Shown: positions 27,677-37,084, numbered from the stretch's first letter. The stretch: 64,000 nucleotides of DNA from Facklamia sp. 7083-14-GEN3 (GCF_024742075.1 NZ_JANSGD010000002.1:1-64000); one strand, 5' to 3'. Numbers and translations: made by a program. The notes: a model not told the origin generated them from the sequence alone.

Positions 27677-27964
27677 TTATTTCCCCCTGTTATATAAAAT
27701 ATTAATTCTTTCTTTGTTAACAATAATGTTATCTTCGTTTTTACCGATTCGAGTTTCATGTTCTTTCAAAGTGGCACGAATATTACGTCGATCTTCTTCC
27801 GCTTGTTTCATACGTGTGTTCCATAACTCCAACTCATGTTTAATATCTTTTAAGGTGTTGTTTATGAGATTCACTCCTTTGTATGCACCAACGAACATAC
27901 CTATTAAAACTGAGATAAGAAACCACCATTCTTTTACAAAAAATAACATTTCTTTAATCCACAT
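27677..27964 (-). CDS. membrane protein with coiled coil, XhlA-like
   Basis: Protein of 95 residues with one N-terminal membrane segment (about 12-30) and a long charged coiled coil (HELELWNTRMKQAEEDRRNI, ending in KNEDNIIVNKERINIL). The plan recalls XhlA, which works with the holin in host lysis, but with the membrane segment at the N-terminus. Directly upstream of the holin gene (1 base between), so a role in lysis is inferred. Confidence 0.65.
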   Translation of the reverse strand: MWIKEMLFFVKEWWFLISVLIGMFVGAYKGVNLINNTLKDIKHELELWNTRMKQAEEDRRNIRATLKEHETRIGKNEDNIIVNKERINILYNRGK

Positions 27965-27985
27965 AATCTACTCCTTCTTTCAAAT

Positions 27986-28008
27986 TAAAAAGCACCCCGA
28001 GAGGTGCT
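27986..28008 (-). terminator. terminator between tail and lysis genes
   Basis: On the reverse strand AGCACC pairs with GGTGCT (loop TCTCGG) and is followed by TTTTTAA. It may lower lysis gene expression relative to the tail genes. Confidence 0.75.
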
Positions 28009-28016
28009 TGAACTTA

Positions 28017-28148
28017 TTATTCAATGATTAAATCTTCTGCATCCATCAAAATTAATTGCTCTTTAACAGCTGGTTTCAGCATGTTAGGAACACGCTTATA
28101 ACTATAGTTGCCATTCACGATATTAATTGCCATTAACATTGCCATCAT
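28017..28148 (-). CDS. small phage protein, CD1375/XkdX-like
   Basis: A 43-residue reading frame (MMAMLMAINIVNGNYSYKRV then PNMLKPAVKEQLILMD) with GGAGGTGA 7 bases before the ATG. The pattern aliphatic segment, -NG-, aromatic, -VP-x-x-L-x-P-x-V-, agrees with the short CD1375/XkdX-type proteins found directly after the tail fibre genes of many Firmicutes phages. It overlaps the end of the upstream gene in another frame. Function unknown. Confidence 0.7.
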   Translation of the reverse strand: MMAMLMAINIVNGNYSYKRVPNMLKPAVKEQLILMDAEDLIIE

Positions 28149-28554
28149 TAACTTCACCTCCCTCAGAACCTTCAGCATCTTTAATCATTCCTTTCATTTG
28201 CTCAATTAAGGGGTATACCTGCTCAGCCATTTCAAACAAAGCCATATTCGCCATTTGAGTCTGGTCCTTAGATTCTTGAATCGCTTTCTGCATTTCTTTG
28301 AATAATTCTTCAAACTTTTTCTTCGATTTTTCCAATTCATCGACTTTTTGTATCGCTTCTGGCATGGCTCGGTCAACAAATATCTTTTTGAAAACATCGT
28401 CTAAAGCCAAGTCGATAATTTCTTTATCCGTCTTATCATCAACACTTCCGACAATTTCGGCAGTTAAATATTGATAAGGCTCTTCACACGTTAAATTAAC
28501 ACGTGTTACATTCATTGGCTTGTCATAATATTTACTAGTTATTTTAAATATCAT
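28123..28554 (-). CDS. hypothetical phage protein with coiled coil
   Basis: Protein of 143 residues. A beta-rich start (MIFKITSKYYDKPMNVTRVN) is followed by a predicted coiled coil (about 70-125, KVDELEKSKKKFEELFKEMQ and on). It is probably a small structural or tail-tip-associated protein, judging from its place between the fibre and lysis genes, similar to DUF1366-type proteins of lactobacillus phages; that match is uncertain. Overlaps its upstream neighbour by 11 bases. Confidence 0.6.
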   Translation of the reverse strand: MIFKITSKYYDKPMNVTRVNLTCEEPYQYLTAEIVGSVDDKTDKEIIDLALDDVFKKIFVDRAMPEAIQKVDELEKSKKKFEELFKEMQKAIQESKDQTQMANMALFEMAEQVYPLIEQMKGMIKDAEGSEGGEVNDGNVNGN

Positions 28555-28879
28555 TTTCTCCCTCCTTTATAAGCGGCTCTAACATTGCCAGTAAGTAACC
28601 ATCAATTTCTTTTGGTAATTCATCTAAGCTAATTTCAATCAGGTCAATATCTGATTCTTGATCTAGTAACTTTTCTTGTTCAGCTAGAACTAAATTTTCT
28701 AAATCAGCTTCTTCTTGATTGTCTGCTTTAAACTTTTCAATAGCCGATATGACTACCTGCAATTCATCCCCAATACGAGTTCTAAATTTGATTATTTTAA
28801 AAGCTATACGAGTGTCCAGCTTTTCATTTAGTAATATTCGTGTTGCATTGTAGATTTCATAAAGATTTTTTAGTTTCAT
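28544..28879 (-). CDS. DUF1617-like phage protein
   Basis: Helical acidic protein of 111 residues starting MKLKNLYEIYNATRILLNEK with IAFKIIKFRTRIGDELQVV, a pattern typical of DUF1617 proteins from phages of Lactobacillales. Its function is not known. Lies 10 bases downstream of the fibre gene. Confidence 0.65.
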   Translation of the reverse strand: MKLKNLYEIYNATRILLNEKLDTRIAFKIIKFRTRIGDELQVVISAIEKFKADNQEEADLENLVLAEQEKLLDQESDIDLIEISLDELPKEIDGYLLAMLEPLIKEGENDI

Positions 28880-28888
28880 TGTTTCCTC

Positions 28889-30193
28889 CTAAACTATATT
28901 GCCCCAGCCATTTGCACGATATAAGCGATTAATGATTGCTTTCAAACTAACGCCATTTAGCATAATTTCATCTGTAAACAAATTTGACCAAGTATTTCCA
29001 GTTCGACCAAGAGTTGCCTCGCCTTTATCTTTGTGATACGACGGATATAACTGCGTTTTTTCATCTTTTGATTTCGCTAAGTTCATCCAGATATTATTTT
29101 GATAGGCAGCCTTATCTCCAGTATTAGTGAATTCAATCAAATCCGCTATCAATTGCACACGGTCAACGTATGGTGTTTTCTTTGAGTTGAAAATTCTTAA
29201 ACCAGCGAAACCACCATCAGTAGTAACGTCATTGTTCAGTCGGTTTGACCCAATAGCGGTAGAAGCCACCTCGACAATTTCCGTTCCATCATTTGAATAA
29301 ACTTCATCTAATCCAAATTGTACAAACTGGTTAGGGTATCCTGTTCTAATTCTTCGAATTGCAGGATAATCTGTGTAAAAATCTAGCGCTCCTGAATTTA
29401 AATCAAAACGAGTGGAGCTATTTAACGCAGTTAAAACCCCACCGCGCATATTTATACCCGACAGAGTTCCCGAAACAATGGAATTAGCATTAAGATTAAC
29501 AACGTTAACGTTATTTGCGTTTAGTGTCCCGGAGGTAATCTTATCTGCACTTAACTCAATAAAATTAGCAATTTGTGCAGATAGTTTCTTCGCAAACACA
29601 TCACCATCTAAATAAATTTTGCTAGCTTTTATCATTGTTTGATCTTTTGATTGATTAATTGCATTAACTATTTCTCCCGCACTGTTTTTTATAACACTTT
29701 GGATACTGTCCGAGTTTTGTTGTAAAAGCGTTGAAAAATCATCAATAGAAACAATCTTGCTTGAAAATATATCTGACCCCATAACCATTTCAGCAAAGTA
29801 GTTGTTGTCTTTAGTAATTTCTACTGAGCCTTCCGAAGTTTCAGCAACATAATAACTTGAGCCATCATCTCGTATGTATCGTCTTAACATACCTTCTGAA
29901 TTCAATTTAATAAGGTTCTTAGTGTTCTCTCCGCTAGTTGAAATAGCAAACTCTTTCGCATCCTCAATAAGGCGAGAAAGCAACGTCTCTTCTGAGGAGT
30001 TATCTTCAAAATCAGTAGGCGTTTCACCTTTTTCGAGTTGAGTCTGTGTGAAATTAATGTCGCATATTTCATTTCCATATATACCGTTATCAACAGCAAG
30101 CTTATCATCAGGAGAGGTTGGGATAAATGTAACGTATTTTCTTGCGCCGTCTTGCTTTATTTCTAAGGGTTGTCCGTTTAATGTTATTTGCAA
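28889..30193 (-). CDS. tail fibre/tip structural protein (gp58-like)
   Basis: Protein of 434 residues. The middle third (about 185-260) is a run of short beta-helical repeats (KASKIYLDGDVFAKKLSAQI, FIELSADKITSGTLNANNVN), a common module of siphovirus tail-tip fibres that trimerise; the C-terminus (NTWSNLFTDEIMLNGVSLKAI) resembles the conserved end of such proteins. Expected to sit at the tail tip near the receptor-binding protein. Follows the fibre gene 30207-31109. Confidence 0.75.
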   Translation of the reverse strand: MQITLNGQPLEIKQDGARKYVTFIPTSPDDKLAVDNGIYGNEICDINFTQTQLEKGETPTDFEDNSSEETLLSRLIEDAKEFAISTSGENTKNLIKLNSEGMLRRYIRDDGSSYYVAETSEGSVEITKDNNYFAEMVMGSDIFSSKIVSIDDFSTLLQQNSDSIQSVIKNSAGEIVNAINQSKDQTMIKASKIYLDGDVFAKKLSAQIANFIELSADKITSGTLNANNVNVVNLNANSIVSGTLSGINMRGGVLTALNSSTRFDLNSGALDFYTDYPAIRRIRTGYPNQFVQFGLDEVYSNDGTEIVEVASTAIGSNRLNNDVTTDGGFAGLRIFNSKKTPYVDRVQLIADLIEFTNTGDKAAYQNNIWMNLAKSKDEKTQLYPSYHKDKGEATLGRTGNTWSNLFTDEIMLNGVSLKAIINRLYRANGWGNIV

Positions 30194-30206
30194 TTAAAAC
30201 AACTCC

Positions 30207-31109
30207 TTAAACAATTGTTTTACCAATAGCAACATCTAATTTATTAAAGAAATAAGCATCTTTCATTATTACGTCCATTTGTTCTTTTGGAGGCTCTTTA
30301 CCAAGACCATAAATTGATGTCAAGTTAATAGCGACTGCTCTATAAACGTTGATAACGGCTCCTGGGTTCGCTCCGATAGCAAATCTTGTTTGTTCCGGCT
30401 GGGTGAAATTTGAGGACCCTATATCGCTTAAAACCTCTCTTTTTGTAGATAACGTTTTAGTGATTACCTTTTGGTATCCAATGCCGACCTCAATTTCAGC
30501 ACCATTACTGCTGGACACCTCAACAAACAAGTAAATTTTGTTGTTTGGATTATCACTTATTGAATCCTCTTGAGTAAAGTGGTTGCTGCTGCTTCTTATT
30601 AAAGGACCAGTTCCTGTGAACTGAGCTCCGTTAGCTATTTTTCTCCCTTGAATAGAGCTTGAAACATTCCAATAATTCAAGTTATCGCTAAAGTCACCAT
30701 TTTTAACAAGATTCACTAAAGTTTTAGGATATAAGATAACAGTCTTGGCTAAAATGTTGCTTTCTATGTCTTTTAAATCTTCCTTAGTAGGAATTGACTC
30801 TTTATCAACAGAAAGCGTATCACCTTCTTTAGTGAGACCTTTGCCTACTTGAATAACATTCTGCTTCTTATCAATCTCAGTTCTTAGTGTTTCGTCATTA
30901 ATAAATATATGAGTATGACCTTGAACAGTCATATTTTCAGCACCGTTCACTACTAAATCTTCAATATAGCGACTGACTCCATCTTTAATTAATTCCACTT
31001 GATAAGTACCGTGTTCGACATTATCAAAGTGAATGGTATTATCATCAGAAGTCATTTCATAACTTTTGCCTTCTGTGTTTTTGTTTGTTAATTTAACAAC
31101 TATCGCCAT
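30207..31109 (-). CDS. tail fibre or baseplate protein, candidate receptor-binding protein
   Basis: Start at 31109 follows GAGGAGG; 12 more codons upstream are not supported. The 300-residue protein has an N-terminal beta domain (about 1-75, KLTNKNTEGKSYEMTSDD), a linker with HTHIFINDETLRTEID, and a C-terminal carbohydrate-binding-like domain (LVNLVKNGDFSDNLNYWNVS from about 150), a jelly-roll motif often found in phage receptor-binding proteins. Host glycan binding is inferred from fold and position. Confidence 0.65.
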   Translation of the reverse strand: MAIVVKLTNKNTEGKSYEMTSDDNTIHFDNVEHGTYQVELIKDGVSRYIEDLVVNGAENMTVQGHTHIFINDETLRTEIDKKQNVIQVGKGLTKEGDTLSVDKESIPTKEDLKDIESNILAKTVILYPKTLVNLVKNGDFSDNLNYWNVSSSIQGRKIANGAQFTGTGPLIRSSSNHFTQEDSISDNPNNKIYLFVEVSSSNGAEIEVGIGYQKVITKTLSTKREVLSDIGSSNFTQPEQTRFAIGANPGAVINVYRAVAINLTSIYGLGKEPPKEQMDVIMKDAYFFNKLDVAIGKTIV

Positions 31110-31110
31110 T

Positions 31111-32811
31111 TTATTCCTCCTCAAAATTGACCGTAACTGAACCAAGGCCGATGCAATTTTCTTTTGTTTCAGACCAACTTAAGGTGTAAGGTCTACCGAC
31201 TATGAAACCTTCGCCATTGTGCCCGACAGTTACCTTTTCATATTTCGGTAACTTAAAATCAGTTAAACTCTTTCCTTTGATTTTAGGGTCAGGTCTTTCA
31301 ATAACATTCAACCTGTTTTTGCTGTACGTTACTTTCCCATCTTCACCAATAACATCCATCGTTAAATCAGAACGATCTTTTAATTCTTCAATTGCTTCAG
31401 CAGATTCTTTTACTTTTTCTACGGATTCAGAAATTCGTTCTTCTGAGTCTTTGATTTCTTTAGAAAGAGATTTTGCTTGTTCGTCTATCCTTTCGAATTC
31501 AACATCAATCTCTCTTCTGAAAGTTTCGGTATCCATATATTTGACCCAGCTATCTCCGCTCCAAAAATACATTCGCATATACTTACCGTTAGGTTGCCAC
31601 CATTGATCATCCACTTTAAACCCGCCAATTGGTGGTTTAGGTTCAATTTCATTGCGATAAATTTTATTGATGCCGTTGGATGATAGCATGATTGTTTGAG
31701 TGTTGTTCTCCACCTTCTCAATTCTGCCAGATAAATCATCAACGATAGTTGATTTTAAGCTGTTTGACAACGTTCCAATTGTAAGCGATATATACTCTTC
31801 TTTAATTGGGTCCCACTTAGTAGCGACTACTTTTGCGGCGTTATCTCGGATTCCTAATTTAGGAAAGATAAGTGTTAAAACATCGCACAGCTCAATCGTT
31901 TCAGCTTCCCTTAAGTCACCACCTTCAAGCGTTTGTGCTAAGTCCACAAACTTAACTTCCGTGGAAACTTTAGGGATACCTACCCTGTTTGATTTAATGA
32001 ACTGTTTAGCAAGGTTTCTTAATTTGTCTTGCGTCACTTCCTCTTCGTGTTCGAAGTTGCTGGAAAAGTCTTTTACGGCAATCCGTCGCTGTGGATAGTT
32101 ATTTACATACTCAGAGTCAATGTATAATTCATCAATGGTATAAACAACTTCATCTTGAACTGCGTATGGATAGATACTGGTGTAAGTTTCATCGATTGTT
32201 TCATCTTGTTCAATATCGGTTAAGTTTTTGCCATAGATAATAGCAGCGGCGCTCTTTCGCCCCATACTTGACCATAGACGGATGACGTTATTATCAAACT
32301 CATATTCGCCGCCCCATATATCGAGAATAGAGCCAGCAACGCCTCCCAAAACGTTTCTAGCGTTCTGCATTTTATCAATGCGCCAATTAGCGTTGTTTGA
32401 GGTGGTGATGTCGGACCATGTTTCAAAATTGTGTTCTCCAACCAGATTGTTTTTCCATATGGTTAGCGCTGCATTTGCATCTCCTACTACTCCGAATTCT
32501 GGTTTTAGTCCCAAACGCTTAGTACGATACGAATAGTGCTGCGCATAAATTTTAATCTCTTGATTGTTTATTTTTTGAGTTCGGATAACATCAAAAAGCT
32601 GGCCCTTGGTTCTTGGACCAGATGACATTTTTAATATTTTCCCTTTTTCAATTACTTCTGCATTTAAACCGTTAGTTGGATAGGTTCCCTCAAAAATATA
32701 CTGGCCATTTCTTTCTCTCAAAACAAATGTTGTATCCTTCTTGAAGTCGGTTAACACACCCAGTCCAAGGTGCTTAAAATCAGTTTCATTTGATTTGTAG
32801 ATAGTTATCAA
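31111..32811 (-). CDS. tail-associated protein (Tal/prophage endopeptidase tail family)
   Basis: Protein of 566 residues. Residues 1-360 match the hub domain shared by siphovirus Tal proteins (FVLRERNGQYIFEGTYPTNG, QIKIYAQHYSYRTKRLGLKP, EIELCDVLTLIFPKLGIRDN-like segments). A coiled coil (about 425-480, EFERIDEQAKSLSKEIKDSE) leads to a short C-terminal domain. No clear lysin domain is visible, unlike longer Tal proteins. It forms the tail tip below Dit; overlaps dit by 4 bases. Confidence 0.85.
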   Translation of the reverse strand: MITIYKSNETDFKHLGLGVLTDFKKDTTFVLRERNGQYIFEGTYPTNGLNAEVIEKGKILKMSSGPRTKGQLFDVIRTQKINNQEIKIYAQHYSYRTKRLGLKPEFGVVGDANAALTIWKNNLVGEHNFETWSDITTSNNANWRIDKMQNARNVLGGVAGSILDIWGGEYEFDNNVIRLWSSMGRKSAAAIIYGKNLTDIEQDETIDETYTSIYPYAVQDEVVYTIDELYIDSEYVNNYPQRRIAVKDFSSNFEHEEEVTQDKLRNLAKQFIKSNRVGIPKVSTEVKFVDLAQTLEGGDLREAETIELCDVLTLIFPKLGIRDNAAKVVATKWDPIKEEYISLTIGTLSNSLKSTIVDDLSGRIEKVENNTQTIMLSSNGINKIYRNEIEPKPPIGGFKVDDQWWQPNGKYMRMYFWSGDSWVKYMDTETFRREIDVEFERIDEQAKSLSKEIKDSEERISESVEKVKESAEAIEELKDRSDLTMDVIGEDGKVTYSKNRLNVIERPDPKIKGKSLTDFKLPKYEKVTVGHNGEGFIVGRPYTLSWSETKENCIGLGSVTVNFEEE

Positions 32812-33533
32812 ATTCTAACCCCCCAATTTGGTTTAACTCGTAGTGTAAAGTCGTCGTTATCCCAAGTGATTGTATTGTTTCCCGGAGATAAATAGATAAA
32901 ATCAGAATACATACGGTCATATTGTGATTGATTCAAATAGGTAACATTTTTCTTTTCCATATCGATGGTTATTCCGTTAGTCACGTTTCTTAATACTAGT
33001 TTCTGACTCCCCACGGTGACAGTTACGTTACCGGTTCCCTTTAATATAAAGGTTGGTTGTGCATTCTTGTTATTAGGGTTGAACAACGTTTCACCATTCG
33101 GAACATCTACAAAAGATTGTCCACCTTTGTTGTACTTGATTGGATGCATTAAGAAGTTAATAACGCCTTTGCCAAATTTTCTAGTTGTTTCAGTGACATC
33201 AAACCCCTCAATCACAGCCGCTTTATAAATGTATTCTTTATCCCAGCTGAGCTCTAAATCTTTAAAACCCTTGACTCCTAACCACGATGACATCCGCTCT
33301 TCTCTTAATACGATTGTTTCTTCACTGTCCTGTGGCACTCTAATAGAAAAAGGAAAAGGGCGTTTAACTGGGTTCATTCTATCGTTATCCGATAACAAAA
33401 CGCCATCACGACCCATTACCTCTATTTGTTCCATGTCATTGGAAGGAGATTCATATTTCGATTGATTGGCTACTATCACATCAAAGTCCAACGATGACGT
33501 TCCGTTGAAAATAATATAAGGCAAATTATCCAT
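32808..33533 (-). CDS. distal tail protein (Dit)
   Basis: Hub protein of 241 residues joining tail tube to tip. It begins with the family pattern YIIFNGTSSLDFDVIVANQS, has RPFPFSIRV and a C-terminal galectin-like domain (QPTFILKGTGNVTVTVGSQK ... TIDMEKKNVTYLNQSQYDRM ... LSPGNNTITW). Placed between tape measure and Tal, as in most siphoviruses. Its start overlaps the tape-measure stop. Confidence 0.88.
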   Translation of the reverse strand: MDNLPYIIFNGTSSLDFDVIVANQSKYESPSNDMEQIEVMGRDGVLLSDNDRMNPVKRPFPFSIRVPQDSEETIVLREERMSSWLGVKGFKDLELSWDKEYIYKAAVIEGFDVTETTRKFGKGVINFLMHPIKYNKGGQSFVDVPNGETLFNPNNKNAQPTFILKGTGNVTVTVGSQKLVLRNVTNGITIDMEKKNVTYLNQSQYDRMYSDFIYLSPGNNTITWDNDDFTLRVKPNWGVRI

Positions 33534-35862
33534 CTAAACGGTCTCCTTCCCGCTTCGTAATCCAAGTGAATTGTTTAAATAAAGATTCTGCATCACTATC
33601 AGTAGAGTTATAAAAATTTTCAATGTGTAAGGTTGGATTGTATCCGCCATTCACACCTTCTCTGTTAGCAAGGCTTGCTGTTTGCATTGTATTAAACGCT
33701 AAAGCACTTTCTAATTGAGATTGAGGAAGACTCACTCCGCTTACAGAGCCAGAAACTGCGTAATTCAATTCAGTTCCCATTGAATTTTGAATCATACCAG
33801 CTATTCCCGATACAGACTTTTTAACCTCGCCGTAGTTGTTTTCTAAACCATTAAGCAAACTGCCCATAATTGCATTACCAGCAGGGATCAAGAGTTTCTT
33901 ATCATAAGAGATTGGACCTTTATTTCTTCTAATCCAATCAGCAATACCGCCAACAAAGTTTTGAACTCTTCCCCAAGCTGATTTCAAACCGCCTAAAAAA
34001 CCATTCATAATAGCGGCACCTGCGCCCGAGATATTGATATTCGCCAACCCTCTAATTGTGTTAGCCACGCCGTTAATAATATTTTTGATTGCACTTCCTA
34101 CATTTGAAACGGTATTTTTGAAACCGTTGAAACCTGTTTTTACGGCATTAATAGCGCTGGTTATTAAACTCTTAGCTGAACTCATAGCAGACTTCATTGC
34201 ATTCCAAGCTGACGTGAAGCCACCTTTTAATACGTTGGTTGCTGCTTGCAATCCGTTCCAACCAGACTTAATAACGTTGACTGCCCCACTTATTAGGCTC
34301 TTACCTGTATTTATGGCTGAGCCGATATTTGACCAAGCGCTTTTCACAGTAGCGCCTAAGCCTTGAGAAGCTGTTCCAAGATTAGAAAATATACCGATAA
34401 CATAACCGACTTTTTCAGCTATAACACTTAAAACAGGTTGGAATTTTTTCAATTGTCCCACTAACCACTCAACCGCAGGAGTTAAGAACTCTATAACTTT
34501 TGCTAAAGCATCAAAAGCAAATTGTAACCCAGCTAAAACTCCTGAAAGAACACCGCCTAAAAACGAACCCATAACTTGAAAAGCGGGTGTTAGTCCACTT
34601 GCGATAACAGATATTAATGGTTGAGCAGCGTTCCAAAGATTAACGAAGGAATTTACAATCCCTTCAATCGCCGGAGATGCCACTGCTGCAAAACTTGAAA
34701 ATCCAGCTTGTAATGCGGGAATGATTGCTTCTGCTAAATCAGTAAACCCACTAAAATCAAGTTGAGTGAGAGCGTTTTGTATCACTTCTACAAAAGGTAA
34801 TACAGCCGCCCCTACTTGAGAGAACAACCTCGGTATTTGTCCGGCCATTGTTTGAAAAGAATTTAATAGCGGTTGAAGATTGGCACTCATCTTTGAAGCG
34901 AATTCGCCCACACCATTATTAAAGCCAACACCAAGTTGATTCATTAAATCTTGTCCAGCTTTCATAAAGCTAGGGGTAGCTGCCGATATAAACGTACCAA
35001 TAGCACTAGGGAGACCTTTTAAAATATTTCCTACCATTGGAATTAGATTTCTGAATAAGAAATCAGAAACCGTCTTGGCTAAAGCTGATAAAGCCGGTTT
35101 AACATCTTCACCTAACGAAAGATTCCCCATAACATTTTGCCAAGCAGCTTTCATAGCTCCTAAAGATCCACTAAATGTTTCAACGGATTCTTTGGCAAAG
35201 TTACCTGAATATTGCTGAGTGCGTTCCATAAACATTTTCATGGCTAACTCTGCTTTTTCTGCCTGAGACGCAGTATTCCACTTAAAGTTTAAACCTTTTT
35301 CAAGCGCATAAGCTTCTAAAGTGGTGGCATTCATGGCCACACCTAAGTTGTCCATCATTGTGAAGTTACCTTTTGCAGCTCCGGCAATAGATTCCATCGC
35401 CATTGTAGTGTCGATACCCATTACGGATGCCACATCAGCAGCTCGTTGCATAGCTTCGGACGTTAAATCTAACGCTCTTTGTTGTTCTAACCCAGATCCT
35501 TGGAATAACGACCCCATTTTATTGGCGGTAGCCATATAGTTCGATGCAGAAAGCCCCATGTTTTTGTAAGCATCTTCTGCTGACTTTTGAATTTTTTTGG
35601 CGTGGTTTCCAAATACAGCCTCAGTACCCCCTAAGTTTTGTTCGAGTTCAGCGCCTTCCATTAAGGAAGATTGGAATAGTTTGCCTATCCCAGCAGCCGC
35701 TACAATTCCGGCTGCGGCTTTTACTAAACTTTTGCCAAAGCCAATACCAGCAGTTTTGCCTGCTGCTAGCGTTTCTCCGCCCATTTCCTTTTCAATTAAA
35801 GACTTAATTCCTTTTGCTGACGGCATTATCTGGACATACGCTTTTCCTAAATCAGTTGCCAT
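33526..35862 (-). CDS. tape measure protein
   Basis: Sets tail length and is ejected with the DNA. The 778-residue protein begins ATDLGKAYVQIMPSAKGIKS and contains the PhageMin_Tail-like segment (GLEQQRALDLTSEAMQRAAD, ASVMGIDTTMAMESIAGAAK), then a long hydrophobic and alanine/glycine-rich part (about 350-480) and imperfect repeats around AWNAMKSAMSSAKSLITSAI. At about 0.15 nm per residue it would predict a tail near 115 nm. Its stop overlaps the gpT stretch start region by one base. Confidence 0.93.
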   Translation of the reverse strand: MATDLGKAYVQIMPSAKGIKSLIEKEMGGETLAAGKTAGIGFGKSLVKAAAGIVAAAGIGKLFQSSLMEGAELEQNLGGTEAVFGNHAKKIQKSAEDAYKNMGLSASNYMATANKMGSLFQGSGLEQQRALDLTSEAMQRAADVASVMGIDTTMAMESIAGAAKGNFTMMDNLGVAMNATTLEAYALEKGLNFKWNTASQAEKAELAMKMFMERTQQYSGNFAKESVETFSGSLGAMKAAWQNVMGNLSLGEDVKPALSALAKTVSDFLFRNLIPMVGNILKGLPSAIGTFISAATPSFMKAGQDLMNQLGVGFNNGVGEFASKMSANLQPLLNSFQTMAGQIPRLFSQVGAAVLPFVEVIQNALTQLDFSGFTDLAEAIIPALQAGFSSFAAVASPAIEGIVNSFVNLWNAAQPLISVIASGLTPAFQVMGSFLGGVLSGVLAGLQFAFDALAKVIEFLTPAVEWLVGQLKKFQPVLSVIAEKVGYVIGIFSNLGTASQGLGATVKSAWSNIGSAINTGKSLISGAVNVIKSGWNGLQAATNVLKGGFTSAWNAMKSAMSSAKSLITSAINAVKTGFNGFKNTVSNVGSAIKNIINGVANTIRGLANINISGAGAAIMNGFLGGLKSAWGRVQNFVGGIADWIRRNKGPISYDKKLLIPAGNAIMGSLLNGLENNYGEVKKSVSGIAGMIQNSMGTELNYAVSGSVSGVSLPQSQLESALAFNTMQTASLANREGVNGGYNPTLHIENFYNSTDSDAESLFKQFTWITKREGDRLDG

Positions 35863-36236
35863 TAATTACCGCCCTCCATACTCTCTATTAATTGCATACG
35901 ATATTTTTCAAAATCCTCACCAGAAGTGAAAGTCTCGACTTTACTTTCCTCTGGTTCTTTAGTTAACAACTCAAAAATAGATTGAGGTCTGTTCTTATTC
36001 TTTTGGCCATCTTTTGTTTTAAACCATGTTTGAATAGCCAATTGATCCATTATGCTAGCTAGCAGCATTTGTTCAACTGTTATCTTCTGGTCTGACATTT
36101 TCATTTTTATTCTTGAGTTATCACGCAAACCTGCAGCAAAAACGGCCACCATTGTTGCTGGTAGCCGTCTATATTCGTAGATATTATATGTTTCTGCTAA
36201 GTCACAAATTAAAGCTTCTTCATCGAGAGCTATCAT
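35862..36236 (-). CDS. tail assembly chaperone, T part (expressed by -1 frameshift)
   Basis: The 124-codon frame (DUF5361-like) corresponds to the T part of the gpG/gpGT chaperones that load the tape measure. The first ATG has no ribosome binding site, and the frame stays open upstream through LTILAR to the slippery sequence at 36254-36260. It is therefore most likely made only as a fusion of about 216 residues with the preceding protein. Features include LRDNSRIKMKMSDQKITVEQ and an acidic end. Confidence 0.85.
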   Translation of the reverse strand: MIALDEEALICDLAETYNIYEYRRLPATMVAVFAAGLRDNSRIKMKMSDQKITVEQMLLASIMDQLAIQTWFKTKDGQKNKNRPQSIFELLTKEPEESKVETFTSGEDFEKYRMQLIESMEGGN

Positions 36237-36250
36237 TCTAGCAAGGATTG

Positions 36251-36511
36251 TTAGTTTTTTACTTCTTTACTTTCTGAAAATATATCCGCAATTTCTTTAG
36301 AAATCACTTCTGCATCAACTATACCGTCTTTATCACGGACATGCTCTTTCAGTTTATCCATTTGGTCTTTACCTAACAACATCTTCATCGCTTTAGGTAA
36401 AAGGAATGGATTTTCATCTACTTCTGCAAAGAACTCTAAAAGTTCATAGTTATTTAGTTGCTTGTCGTCGATTTCATACTTAAAGCCAGTTTTAGTTTTC
36501 CCTGTAATCAC
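36251..36511 (-). CDS. tail assembly chaperone, G part
   Basis: Protein of 86 residues, acidic and helical, located between major tail protein and tape measure as in all siphoviruses with gpG/gpGT. It ends with KEVKN, and the codons for the last two residues form the slippery A AAA AAC directly before the stop. Most product should be this short form, with a minority reading on into the T part. Confidence 0.85.
   Translation of the reverse strand: MITGKTKTGFKYEIDDKQLNNYELLEFFAEVDENPFLLPKAMKMLLGKDQMDKLKEHVRDKDGIVDAEVISKEIADIFSESKEVKN
36254..36260 (-). promoter_or_regulatory. programmed -1 ribosomal frameshift site, A AAA AAC
   Basis: On the reverse strand the zero frame reads GTA AAA AAC TAA; the heptamer A AAA AAC is the optimal type of -1 slip site and lies immediately before the stop. 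After a slip the reading continues CTA ACA ATC CTT GCT AGA ATG into the T part without a stop. The arrangement matches the chaperone frameshift known from lambda and many siphoviruses. Confidence 0.9.
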
Positions 36512-37074
36512 TATTCAGTTTCCCCCTTAGCTTTAATGTATTCGTAGTGAGTATTACCGTTCTCGTCTGGCAATCCGTCCACAGTTAATCCGTAACCAAC
36601 CACTTCGTCGTCTTTATAAACGATTTCACCAAGGCTTGAAGTGGCTGCGTTAGGGATAACCATACGCTTGACAATGCCACCTTTAAGGACCGTCTCAACT
36701 ACCAATACACGGTTAGGCAATTCTTTCGAATTAGCTTTTACGCTGATTCCCGTTGATAGGTCGCCTTCTACGTTATCCGGACCAAAAACTTCTTTTAGCA
36801 CATCGACGTTCAAACTTTCAATTAAAACATAAGTGAAGGCGTCTGTTTTCTCAGTTTGAGCGACCATTACAATGTCGCCACCCCAAGCCTTTATCTTTTC
36901 AGATTCCATGGCTAATTCGTTAGTCAATCCATCTTCTGATACATAACCTAACGGCTTAAACGCCATATCCAATCCACTTGTTGCATCTGTCGGTAACGTT
37001 GTTCCTAATGGGGCTGTATAAATAGCGCCACCTAGTTTAGGTTTTGCTGCTGTTACTTTTTTTACATCTGACAT
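36511..37074 (-). CDS. major tail protein
   Basis: Tail tube subunit of 187 residues. The layout (GGAIYTAPLGTTLPTDATSG near residue 15, YVSEDGLTN, WGGDIVMVAQTEKTDAF, then a conserved C-terminal VYKDDEVVGYGLTVDGLPDE) is that of the major tail proteins of Gram-positive siphoviruses. Start of gpG overlaps its stop by one base. Confidence 0.88.
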   Translation of the reverse strand: MSDVKKVTAAKPKLGGAIYTAPLGTTLPTDATSGLDMAFKPLGYVSEDGLTNELAMESEKIKAWGGDIVMVAQTEKTDAFTYVLIESLNVDVLKEVFGPDNVEGDLSTGISVKANSKELPNRVLVVETVLKGGIVKRMVIPNAATSSLGEIVYKDDEVVGYGLTVDGLPDENGNTHYEYIKAKGETE

Positions 37075-37084
37075 GTTTTTCCTC

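Noticed and set aside
31202-32536. Several long plus-strand frames opposite the Tal gene
   Set aside because: They are shadows of the strongly coding reverse strand; none has a binding site or recognisable family.
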